From positions 1 to 37,284 of the forward strand of contig CAYSXY010000018.1 of assembly GCA_964435165.1 (NCBI GenBank): 37,284 bases of DNA, written 5' to 3'. The first letter of the stretch is position 1, and each line of letters starts with the position of its first letter. Both the position numbers and the translations under genes were made by a program. The DNA comes from CAYSXY01 sp964435165. Lineage in GTDB: Bacteria; Pseudomonadota; Alphaproteobacteria; Rickettsiales; RI-342. This document shows positions 27,401-34,361 of this stretch, piece after piece. The notes beneath the pieces are model-generated. The model ran no database searches. It saw nothing but the letters and a program-made list of their open reading frames with translations, and was not told the DNA's origin.

Positions 27401-29331
27401 TCATTCCGGTGCCGTTGCGCTATGAGGCCGGGCAGCGCGGCATCGAGATGACCGGCTTTGTCGATGAGCAGAATAATCCCTATATTCCTGATTATTACAC
27501 CAACCATGCTGAGCGGATGACAGTGGCTGATGCTGAGCGTCTGCTGATGTATGATGATGAAGCAGTTCATACCTTCCTGACGCAGGAGGGCGTGCTGGAT
27601 GTGATGCCGCAGGCGGCACTGGATGCGCTGCTCGCCCCTCCTCCTGATGGTATGGCGTTAGACCATCCGAGTTATGAGCTTGTGACCAATGAGCGAGCAG
27701 AGCGTCTGGAAGAGACGATGCTACAGGATTTGATTCCGCAACTTATTTCGGGTGCTGTTACACCACCTCTCACACAAGATCAGGCAACCGTTATTGCGAA
27801 TTTGGATGGTGAAGACATTCAACAGATCATGGAGCAATATCCAGATGACTGGCAACCGCTGTTTGCGACGGATGGTATACTGTATAGCTACCTTGATGGA
27901 GAGGGCCTGGCATTTGCTAATGTATTGGATTATGGCCAACATCATTTTCCACAAGGTGAATTTTATAACCCATTCCTGCCTTCCGTACCTTCAGAATGGC
28001 ATGATTTCGGCGGTAATGATGAAGTGAATTATCCTGAAATGGATAGTCGGGATTATGAATATTTGATCGGGCGCGGTAGTTATGACGAAGGTCGCACGCG
28101 TGATTGGTTAAAAGATGGCGATCGTATGGTCGATGCCACGGAAGGGGGGTGCCTTGCTATTTCCGGAGGGGGAGGAATTTCAGATTGTCTGAATGAAAGC
28201 CTTCTTATTACAGAGCTCTTAGTTCGCGAAAGCATGGAAGTAGAAGATAATGGTGTACATAATGCCTATAGCGCTATGCGCCATCTGGATGATTTACTGC
28301 ATGACCGCGGCATTGGTCGCGTTGGGCAAGACCATCGTTTTTCACCTGATGAATTAAGTCAGGATGATATGCTTCTAGTGACCTCAGTTGTCACTACGGC
28401 TGTCTTGGTACACGATGGTGGCGATATTACGGAAAGAGATGCCAATTTGATTAACAATATTGTGGCTGGTACGGCCAGCGATGAGCAATATGCCAATGCC
28501 GCTTTATTGTTGGCAACTGTCCCTGCCGATCAATCCCCATGGTATGTAGATGAGGATAGTCGCGGCGATGGTGGGCGTCATAATACCGACCTCACCCAAA
28601 TGCGTGAACCGGTGTTAGCGCAATTGTTGGATCAGATTGATGACCCAATGATGCGTGCGCAGATTAGACTGGAGTTGACATATATTCTCGAACATGGTGC
28701 TGACGTAGCGATGGTTGACGGTGAGGCCGTCACGATTAACGGTCAGGAAATGACTGTTGCTGAGTTGGCACAAATGGCAATGAGTGAGAATCCGCCAGAA
28801 GGTGCTGTTGAAGCCTGGAATGAGTATAAAAACGAAAATTACAATGAGATTTATGTTGATCGTGATTTAGGCAGGCAGTCAGATGCCAATATTCTTGGCA
28901 TGGATACTCAGGAATATGTGGCATACCAAGCCTTCTTTATGGGCGATCAGACATATATCGATGCTATTATTGATGCCGTGCCTGATGACCAGCTCGTACC
29001 GTATTTGCAAAGTCTGCCCCCGCATGCTTTGGCAACCATGCTTGAGCAGCCTGAGATAATCGGGCAGCTGGAATCGATGGGATATATTCCTGAGCAATTA
29101 GCTGAGGAATTATTGATTGCAGAGCTTGAGCAGGAACATGACGGTGTACTGACATTAGATGAAATTGATGGCACGACACGTGAAGCCATTGCAAATCTAG
29201 GCCTAGACTTGAATGAAGTGTTGTTGGGTATGCAAAATGTTGGTGAAGATGACGTGTCACTTACCGTTAATGGTAGTGGTCAGCAACAGGAGGGCGATGG
29301 TCTCGGCGGGCCAGGCGGTGCTGGCGGCTAA
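21499..29331 (+). CDS. Giant acidic lysine-poor protein (2610 aa) with degenerate helical repeats, function unknown
   Basis: An uninterrupted 2610-residue frame from ATG 21499 with a purine-rich ribosome binding site, ending TAA at 29331. I recognise no known domain. It is extremely rich in Asp and Glu, has only four lysines (394, 1523, 2205, 2444) and two cysteines (2218, 2230). A recurring unit of about 24 residues, L-x2-(M/L/I)-(P/D)-x4-x-ALL-x4-F-x3-L, is seen near 292, 447, 561, 821, 953, 1073, 2109 and 2501. No signal peptide, membrane helix, LPxTG or RTX nonapeptide is visible. The end is Gly-rich (GDGLGGPGGAGG), and one EF-hand-like loop lies at 2544-2555 (E in place of the first D). 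Acidic, Cys-poor giants are often exported, for example by type I secretion, but no transporter is next to it. Monocistronic, convergent with xseA. Confidence 0.85.
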   Translation: MSNILNGIYESNIDEVLDSFYAEGGRRSNLSREELRDYLLDMAGRDSLTHDELAGGLAALTGEDQRNYMGYAFQLDAAADYYSLDESERTAANAFYGQNGRGFLEQHTINVLANGGNYASVADTLREFQDEAFAYYSGTPPMDEATFNQYASAFNSLDDLQQYYLTDIVGQIAPNNFGIAALLVNDASINAMTSEIIEVDGQPVPSYIAYLDYLADPNRDDGGSPISTIYSEQIIGQMTYQALTEGDLTEAMAIIDAITEQGNELGAQALANLGEHVNLLVSEGADVTVLDELLNSLPMDQRLALVNSPAFQEALDPAVYTHLMEQTDELNLTVYALEVQQDILDGITVVDGEISDDAVADYVEQVAQLEVLQAQYGDTPVDQWDYEDRMVYEKVTRVAEMLSGGVPDAEAFDLLVTEEMARRGPNAVEADVRRELSAVYGNSEVNALFSVLDSDDRATLLASETFMNSLPDDAQRDAAVQRDYERLIEETQTSFDGQAPGDASDVLEGLLQDPPVMPDGFPDLAARYAGVDGAETYAAGATDDVMAAYASSIDSEAEMIAIMNAIDPELRDALLENESFYNNLSEEELEAAHFRDFELDMDANIQAFDDAVTSGDHAAETTAREALIGLVEGDPDLFLQSYLGVADADAYLETLPPPLLDELRERYPDAETNSELVQAYLLQETAATLDGPELQALVAPPTSFMERDVLIAAMVDDTHPLGQVMADNPTVLDEIIAEDQEYRLEAWVSVATSPDSAVAGADNAAVVALMTEGELPEVTVAVPDNEEIQFPSPHLSDNYDAVGTYQAEIATYYGENPAALDALLNTMDPAAQDAFLDSLEPFAADNPALAAAIAEERQEMAEEAAVDAFQQSIDALQNTTTEDDTTTSGDDAVSRDDVLAFINGDDVAAFEGVDRAAYMQQWAEHLTAADEIAIGSDVEGVNPNQVGMSQMDAILASMPYETRQALLEDPAFIEALGGTDSAAYAAVAESIIDLNTREVMQGAEAFLTTGVDMQGILASDRDIIIDGEVTTLSAYLEESGQTLDEATLVGILVDNPDMAREFASQLTVVDILSMREHMDPEQWSLLFNDETVQAVLAEATYVDMDQVDILLQEDGIQAQLNAYLDDIPVDDNGLGLDEAFASDEPYPDDSSDQNFTETVESIETILTTADPNSHEYQEAIQLLREDDLLAAGFAYNVSPEDLAYMMVRAPEDVVLFGEGANVNADIMPAIIEAQIGADSNDSLLSFVENLELAEDAVALRSEPVGDDVLTQLEGNPQLAYYYFQGMTAAEFDAMLDGQLVETVGQIEELIDGLRDGDPALDAAQLAILDGEIAERSDEIHELEVAADARELTQELLGIELTDDGLAATAPMTFDEFLNPIAGDLNPFVTTVAPDVENPVSFVVDGETYYLTEAGMRAFESDSLDLAALDYWGEPEAISSILAQTNPDAAAEFDAIHEARVANEARVANDDLIAEVQADNYLSFQEFEGILDAAGYAFVDGEIVPIEDREQDPDLLNQVFLGLKSTAFRDDIDNLDALAAGMEALQGMEGVPAANSFAGEYLGYHGQHVLGEQIEDIRQEILEGTGLSAGLMETVLEMAVIDIAEYQVPSDTSGAVEIADGIWVDGDVADNFMQRDDGTWVDMTVVDRVFDGITPQTLLDRTPDTEREALFGEEGLFGELNEAWDPDDDSASNLDDIVEESTLILQAQADAQLHNDVQDQMLTGDTELTDEDIRDYLDREGAAESVADELFPDGIMESDPLMQYAFLLNTPRDLLEEGPLVDALGADLDALVDSLIDSGVLLGSGALVDLQEHQPELLDELLLDPEFVNNMDAEGLFWLRDEHPDLVTDLVEARIERLEANPLTMNDQELEAWLLGLTEADMEYIANMDPPTGWLPPHEVEHLASQGIEHENPAWLLYDIGHDTRVLDRMSNEQVIWFHDAWAGNEHMYHTNQYHVNGEGVVEPADYFIIPVPLRYEAGQRGIEMTGFVDEQNNPYIPDYYTNHAERMTVADAERLLMYDDEAVHTFLTQEGVLDVMPQAALDALLAPPPDGMALDHPSYELVTNERAERLEETMLQDLIPQLISGAVTPPLTQDQATVIANLDGEDIQQIMEQYPDDWQPLFATDGILYSYLDGEGLAFANVLDYGQHHFPQGEFYNPFLPSVPSEWHDFGGNDEVNYPEMDSRDYEYLIGRGSYDEGRTRDWLKDGDRMVDATEGGCLAISGGGGISDCLNESLLITELLVRESMEVEDNGVHNAYSAMRHLDDLLHDRGIGRVGQDHRFSPDELSQDDMLLVTSVVTTAVLVHDGGDITERDANLINNIVAGTASDEQYANAALLLATVPADQSPWYVDEDSRGDGGRHNTDLTQMREPVLAQLLDQIDDPMMRAQIRLELTYILEHGADVAMVDGEAVTINGQEMTVAELAQMAMSENPPEGAVEAWNEYKNENYNEIYVDRDLGRQSDANILGMDTQEYVAYQAFFMGDQTYIDAIIDAVPDDQLVPYLQSLPPHALATMLEQPEIIGQLESMGYIPEQLAEELLIAELEQEHDGVLTLDEIDGTTREAIANLGLDLNEVLLGMQNVGEDDVSLTVNGSGQQQEGDGLGGPGGAGG
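25867..25902 (+). repeat. 18-bp perfect tandem duplication inside the giant gene
   Basis: Two adjacent identical 18-bp units (25867-25884 and 25885-25902) encode EARVAN twice. The repeat is in frame and adds six residues, so it looks like a recent slippage or duplication event. It is the only exact tandem repeat I noticed in this gene; the other internal repeats are diverged at the protein level. Confidence 0.9.
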
Positions 29332-29343
29332 AAACACAGCTTG

Positions 29344-30729
29344 TTAATCAAACAGCGATCCTTGTTTTTTTTCTCTATTGTTCGATGATTTGATTTTTGG
29401 TGCGCCTGAGAGCGCGGCTTTGCGTGATCCGTCGTGCCACGTCAAGGTGACCTGCGTGTAATCTGCTGCTTCTGCTTTTGAACGGATTAACGTCTTGTCC
29501 GGCGCATTCGCTAATACAAACCCACGCTCTAAAATACGCTTATAGCTCAGCTGTTCCAGCGATGCTGCTGCGCGCTCCAGCCGGTATTGGGCGTGGGTCT
29601 GTTGATCTGCTGCGGTGTGACGTAACCGTTGCATGATGTAGGAGAGGCGCTCCTGTGATTGTCGTTGCTGATGTTTCAATGGCAGGGCAGATAGCCGCAA
29701 AGCGCCCAGCTGTTCGGTACGTCGACGCAGTAGTGACGGAAGTGTTGCCGTGAGCCATTCGCTTCGATCATCCAGCCGTTGCATCTGTTGCTCCACAAGG
29801 CGCATCGGGTGAGGGATGGCGCGAACAAGGCTCTGGAGTGTTAACTGGTGATGCTGCCACTGGCGTTGCATCAAGCCGTTCAGGCGATGACCCGTTTCCT
29901 GAAGACTGAGCAGCCAGTCGGTGCGTACCGGCACAGCCATTTCAGCGGCGGCAGTCGGGGTGGGGGCGCGTGTGTCCGCGGCGAAGTCACTCAAAGTGGT
30001 ATCGGTTTCATGGCCAACGGCGGAAATGACCGGGATGGTTGAAGCAGCGATGGCACGGACGACGACTTCTTCATTAAATGCCCATAAATCCTCCAGCGAG
30101 CCGCCACCACGCCCCACTATCAACAGCTCCGGTTTCATGGCATCCGGGGCATGATTGAATCCGTCGATGGCATGTGCAATTTGGCTGGCAGCCTGTTCGC
30201 CTTGCACCGCGACAGGCCAGAGCAGCACCTGACAGGGGAAGCGCTCGCGGATGCGGTGAAGAATATCGCGTATGACGGCGCCGGTGGCAGAGGTGACGAC
30301 GCCGATGCGCTGCGGCATGAAGGGCAGTGCTTGTTTACGTGCCTCGTCAAACAATCCTTCTGCTGACAGTGACTGGCGCCGTTTTTCCAGCAAAGCCATA
30401 AGCGCGCCGACCCCGGCGGGCAGCATTTCCTGCACGACAATCTGATATTTCGATTGCCCGGCATAGGTGGTGATGCGCCCGATGCAGATGACTTCCAGCC
30501 CATCCTCCGGCTGGAAGGAGAGTGACCCGGCGACACCTTTCCAGCACACGCCGGAAAGCACGGACCTTTCATCTTTCAGTGAGAAATATAAATGCCCGGA
30601 TGTATGGCGTTTGAAGCCGGAAAGCTCTCCTCGTACCCGAACATACCCGAAATGGTCTTCAACCAGCTGTTTGACGCCTTGCGAAATCTCGGAGACAGAG
30701 TAGGCGGGCAGGTTATGACTAGCGTCCAT
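29344..30729 (-). CDS. xseA: Exodeoxyribonuclease VII large subunit
   Basis: 461 residues. An N-terminal OB-fold with RVRGELSGFKRHTSGHLYF (about 31-50) binds single-stranded DNA, and the catalytic region carries GVVTSATGAVIRD and the hallmark GRGGGSLEDLWAFN (206-219), then AVGHETDTTLSDFAADTRAPTPTAAAE, given here as its GHETD and DxRAPTPTAAAE parts. The C-terminal third is the long helical arm that packs with XseB. It degrades single-stranded DNA from both ends. It begins 13 bp after the stop of the NhaC-type gene, so it may be co-transcribed; no clear Shine-Dalgarno sequence precedes ATG 30729. xseB is not in the window. Confidence 0.95.
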   Translation of the reverse strand: MDASHNLPAYSVSEISQGVKQLVEDHFGYVRVRGELSGFKRHTSGHLYFSLKDERSVLSGVCWKGVAGSLSFQPEDGLEVICIGRITTYAGQSKYQIVVQEMLPAGVGALMALLEKRRQSLSAEGLFDEARKQALPFMPQRIGVVTSATGAVIRDILHRIRERFPCQVLLWPVAVQGEQAASQIAHAIDGFNHAPDAMKPELLIVGRGGGSLEDLWAFNEEVVVRAIAASTIPVISAVGHETDTTLSDFAADTRAPTPTAAAEMAVPVRTDWLLSLQETGHRLNGLMQRQWQHHQLTLQSLVRAIPHPMRLVEQQMQRLDDRSEWLTATLPSLLRRRTEQLGALRLSALPLKHQQRQSQERLSYIMQRLRHTAADQQTHAQYRLERAAASLEQLSYKRILERGFVLANAPDKTLIRSKAEAADYTQVTLTWHDGSRKAALSGAPKIKSSNNREKKQGSLFD

Positions 30730-30742
30730 TATGCAGCTTTGT

Positions 30743-32686
30743 TCATAAAATCGTTTCTTTGCCGAAACTGCGCAGTATCAGGAATAATGCCAGGCTGGCA
30801 ACCCCCAACCCCAGCCACCATGGCACACCAAACCCGGCAGGAATAACGCCCATTAGCAAGGCGGTGATGCCAACCAGTAGCGCATAGGGCAATTGCGTCT
30901 GCACATGCGCCATATGATCGCAGCCGGAAGCAAGAGAGGAGAGAATGGTGGTGTCGGAGATAGGTGAACAGTGATCGCCCCACACTGCACCAGCCAGTAC
31001 GCTGGCAATGGCGGCATAGAGAATGGGAAGGTGCTGCGTGCCATCCATGCCGCTATGCTGCATGGCGGTCCAGGTCAGCGGCAGGACGAGTGGCACTAAA
31101 ATGCCCATCGTGCCCCAACTGGCACCCGTGGCAAACGAGGTCAGGCAGGCGACTACAAAAATAATGGCTGGGAGCAATGCCGGGGTGATGCTGTCACCCA
31201 GCAAGGAGACAATATAGTCTGCCGTGTGCAAATCACTGTTAACATTTGCAATGGCCCAGGCAAAGGTGAGAATGATAACGGCCAGCAGCATCGGCGCCAG
31301 GCCTTTTTCCATGGCATTGAAGGCGTCCGATAGTGACATTGCGCGTGTGGCCACGGCAAGCAGGATGGCGGTGATCAGACTCATCATGGATGCCCACAGC
31401 ATGGCGGTGAAGGGATCGGCGCTGCCGAGTATTTCACGTAGATTCTCACCGCTGCCGGTTGCCATCAGTCCAAGCAGGGTGACGCCGATCAACATGATGA
31501 TGGGAATAAACGCCAGATAGGCCGGGCCATCAGGCACGTCGTCGGTGAGCATGGGCTCGTCGAGCGCATCGGCATGCGGCTGCTTATCTGGCTCTGCTGT
31601 TGGGCTAATCCGACGCAGTGCCATCGCCTCGGCATGGGCCATCGGGCCAAAATCACGCCCGGTGGCAATCAGGCAGGCGATGAAGATGAGGGTCAGGATT
31701 GGGTAAAAACTGTAGGGAATGGAACGGAGCACCAGTTCAAAGGCGGAGATATTCAGCCCATCCATGCCGGGCAGCGTGTCGGCAACGAGCGAGACTTCAA
31801 AACCAATCCAAGTGGTGACAATGGCAATACAGGCAATGGGAGCGGCGGTGGAATCGACCAGATAGGCCAGCTTTTCACGAGAGATACGCAGTTTATCGGC
31901 GAGCGGACGCATGGTGTTGCCGACAATCAGCGTGTTGGCGTAATCATCAAAGAAGATGGTGCATCCAAGCAGGCTGGTGGCCGTTTGTCCGCCACGGCGG
32001 GTGCGTACAAGCCGGGTCAGCCAGCGTACAATGCCGCCCATACCGCCGCTATGGGAGATGACGCCGATCATGCCCCCCGTCATCAGCGAGAACAGAACAA
32101 TGGCCAGATGCTCGCTATTGCCGTCAGGCGGGACGAGTGCCTGTAGCAGATAGGTATCGGCCACGGCAAGAAGGCCCGCCAATGCGCCACTGAACGTGAT
32201 GTCCTGGACAATCCATGCCCCGGCAAAGGTGCCGAGGAACAAGGCCGGAATGACCTGCCGTGTCAGTAAGGCCATGCCAATGGCAATCAGGGCCGGAAGC
32301 AGCGACCAGGCGCCGTGAATCACACGAATGGTGCTCTCGGCAATGACCAGATGCCCGCCGAGCGTGCGAGTGTCGCGCCCTACCAGGCTGATGCGATAGC
32401 TGCCTGTGCTTGCCAAGGTGGGAGCGCAGGAAAGCCTGCCTTCCGAGATTGTTGACGGTACACTCTGTTTGAGCAGCGGTGTGTCCACATCGTAGACCAG
32501 GCAGGCATAGGGAGCAGAAAGGTCCGGTGAGGTGGCCTTTGCGGGATGGGTAACGGTAAAACCCACGCCGCTCAGGGCGATGGCAGGGCTGTCGGCTATT
32601 GTTGTTACGGCCGATGGCTGGGATAATCCCTGTGAAGGAAGGCAAAGAAGCAGGAGGAAGAAAAGGGTGCCGAGAATGCGCATCAT
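30743..32686 (-). CDS. Na+/H+ antiporter NhaC family protein with N-terminal signal peptide and extracytoplasmic domain
   Basis: 647 residues. Residues 1-22 form a signal peptide (core LGTLFFLLLLCLPSQG). About 100 residues follow that look like a small beta-rich extracytoplasmic domain with two Cys (YACLVYD and LSCAP, a possible disulfide). Then come many hydrophobic segments with NhaC-family stretches: TRQVIPALFLGTFAGAW, FFDDYANTLIVGNTMRP, DSTAAPIACIA, FATGASWGTMGILVPL and WGDHCSPISDTTILSS. The last two are the conserved transport-core motifs. Role: sodium/proton or related organic-acid exchange at the inner membrane. ATG 32686 has an AGG 6-7 bp upstream; a second ATG follows at once. The domain fusion at the N-terminus is the unusual point. 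Confidence 0.85.
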   Translation of the reverse strand: MMRILGTLFFLLLLCLPSQGLSQPSAVTTIADSPAIALSGVGFTVTHPAKATSPDLSAPYACLVYDVDTPLLKQSVPSTISEGRLSCAPTLASTGSYRISLVGRDTRTLGGHLVIAESTIRVIHGAWSLLPALIAIGMALLTRQVIPALFLGTFAGAWIVQDITFSGALAGLLAVADTYLLQALVPPDGNSEHLAIVLFSLMTGGMIGVISHSGGMGGIVRWLTRLVRTRRGGQTATSLLGCTIFFDDYANTLIVGNTMRPLADKLRISREKLAYLVDSTAAPIACIAIVTTWIGFEVSLVADTLPGMDGLNISAFELVLRSIPYSFYPILTLIFIACLIATGRDFGPMAHAEAMALRRISPTAEPDKQPHADALDEPMLTDDVPDGPAYLAFIPIIMLIGVTLLGLMATGSGENLREILGSADPFTAMLWASMMSLITAILLAVATRAMSLSDAFNAMEKGLAPMLLAVIILTFAWAIANVNSDLHTADYIVSLLGDSITPALLPAIIFVVACLTSFATGASWGTMGILVPLVLPLTWTAMQHSGMDGTQHLPILYAAIASVLAGAVWGDHCSPISDTTILSSLASGCDHMAHVQTQLPYALLVGITALLMGVIPAGFGVPWWLGLGVASLALFLILRSFGKETIL

Positions 32687-32756
32687 CAGACCTATGAGGT
32701 AAGGTGTTGATCTCTATTGATGGCGGATAGTGCCTCCAGGTGCAATGTTAATTCTT

Positions 32757-34361
32757 TTATGTATCAAATGCAGCCTCAATCAAGGCTTTGGTATACTCTT
32801 CCTGCGGGGTGCGGAAAATGGCCTCATTGGGGCCGGATTCAATGATGCGTCCATCTTTGAGCACAATAATCCGGTGTGAGATGGCGCGGATGACGCGAAG
32901 ATCGTGGCTGATGAACAGGCAGCTTAATTCATGTTTGGCCTGCAGGCTGATTAGAAGATCGATAATCTGGGCCTGGGTGGCAAGGTCGAGGGCTGAGGTT
33001 GGTTCGTCCAGCAGCAGCAAGCGTGGTTTGACCGCCAGTGCGCGGGCAATGCTGATACGTTGACGCTGACCACCGCTGAATTCATGCGGGTAACGCGGCA
33101 TCATCTCTGCGTCCAGCCCGACCTCGCCGAGCAACCGGCTGACTTCCTGCTCTTCCTCCTCTTTATTCTGGCAGAGCCGGTGAATGCGCAGCCCTTCAAC
33201 GAGTGTCTCGAAAATACTTAGGCGCGGATTGAGGCTGGCAAACGGATCCTGAAACACAACCTGCATCTGGCGGCGCAGCGGACGCAATTGTTTGGTTGGG
33301 TGTTGATCAATACGGCGTTCATTGAAAATGATGCCGCCCTGGCTGCGAATCAGGCGGAGCAACGCAAGGCCAAGGGTGGTTTTGCCGGAGCCACTCTCGC
33401 CGACAATGCCGAGCACTTCACCTCGTCGGAGTTTTAGATTCAGGTCGTGAATGATCGTGTTCTCTTTCTTGCCAACACCGAACCAGCCTTTATTGGCTGT
33501 GTAACTGACCGAGAGATTCTTGCAGGCGAGCAGTGTTTTATGTGGGTCAACCGAATTGGGATTAAAGCCTTTCGGTTCTGCTTCCAGCAGGAATTGCGTG
33601 TAGGAGTGCTGGGGATTGGAGAAGAGTGCGCCTGTTTCATTTTGTTCCACCAGCGTGCCTTGCTGCATGACGGCGACATGATGCGCCATTTTGCGCACCA
33701 GCGTGAGATCGTGCGTGATGAGCAGGAGGCTGAGATTGGATTCCTGCTGTAACTCTTTGAGTAAATCAAGCACCTGCTGTTGCACCGTCACATCCAGCGC
33801 GGTCGTCGGTTCGTCGGCGATGAGCAAATCCGGTTTATTGGCGATGGCCATGGCGATCATGATACGCTGGCGCTGGCCACCGGAGAGTTCATGCGGATAG
33901 GCGCCGAGGCGTGAGGTGAGGTCGGAGAGCCCAACACGAGTCAATAGATCGACGATTTCTTTATCAAGTGACGTTTTTGTAGTGTTTGGGCGATGCAACA
34001 GAATCATCTCAGCCAATTGGCGGCGTATGGTATGCAAAGGGTTGAGGGCGGTCATCGGTTCCTGAAAAATCATCGCCATCCGGCGGCCGCGCAACGCGCG
34101 CATACTGTCTTCTGACTGGGCATGGACGGAAATGCCATCCACATGGATTTCACTGGTCGGTGCTATTGAAAGGCCAGGCGCCAGCAATTTCATGAGCGAC
34201 AGGGCCGTCAGGCTTTTGCCGGAACCACTTTCTCCCACCAATGCCATGGTCTCGCCGCGCTGTATAGTAAAGCTGATATTATCCACCAGCGCTGTTGTGC
34301 CGTCAGGGGCAAAGATGGACAGCTGTTTCGTCTCCACCAGTGGCGTCTGTTTTCGGCTCAT
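32757..34361 (-). CDS. yejF: Peptide ABC transporter ATP-binding protein with two fused ATPase domains (YejF-type)
   Basis: 534 residues holding two complete ABC cassettes. First: Walker A GESGSGKS (43-50), signature LSGGQRQRI, Walker B with DEPTTALD. Second: GESGSGKT, FSGGQRQRIS, DEPTSALD. This tandem layout is typical of YejF/GsiA-like ATPases of dipeptide/oligopeptide and microcin C importers. ATG 34361 overlaps the stop of the permease gene (ATGA). The short repeat EPKGFNPNS lies in the linker. Last gene of the leftward yejB-yejE-yejF-like operon. The 70-bp gap to the NhaC-type gene has no evident terminator, so read-through is possible. Confidence 0.9.
   Translation of the reverse strand: MSRKQTPLVETKQLSIFAPDGTTALVDNISFTIQRGETMALVGESGSGKSLTALSLMKLLAPGLSIAPTSEIHVDGISVHAQSEDSMRALRGRRMAMIFQEPMTALNPLHTIRRQLAEMILLHRPNTTKTSLDKEIVDLLTRVGLSDLTSRLGAYPHELSGGQRQRIMIAMAIANKPDLLIADEPTTALDVTVQQQVLDLLKELQQESNLSLLLITHDLTLVRKMAHHVAVMQQGTLVEQNETGALFSNPQHSYTQFLLEAEPKGFNPNSVDPHKTLLACKNLSVSYTANKGWFGVGKKENTIIHDLNLKLRRGEVLGIVGESGSGKTTLGLALLRLIRSQGGIIFNERRIDQHPTKQLRPLRRQMQVVFQDPFASLNPRLSIFETLVEGLRIHRLCQNKEEEEQEVSRLLGEVGLDAEMMPRYPHEFSGGQRQRISIARALAVKPRLLLLDEPTSALDLATQAQIIDLLISLQAKHELSCLFISHDLRVIRAISHRIIVLKDGRIIESGPNEAIFRTPQEEYTKALIEAAFDT

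Noticed and set aside
26875..27570. Antisense open frame of 231 codons inside the giant gene (and others at 25771-26199, 25187-25555)
   Set aside because: Composition is rich in His, Arg, Pro and Ile as expected for the complement of an acidic coding frame; no family motifs and no ribosome binding site.
21499..29331. RTX adhesin or toxin identity for the giant protein
   Set aside because: No GGxGxDxxx nonapeptide arrays and no adjacent type I secretion genes; only general acidity is shared.
29332..29343. Terminator between the giant gene and xseA
   Set aside because: The 12-bp gap and its surroundings show only an imperfect stem (GCTTGTT/AAACAGC) without a T-run.
31574..32146. Open frame of 190 codons opposite the NhaC-type gene
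   Set aside because: Gly/Asn-rich shadow of membrane-helix codons; no start signals.
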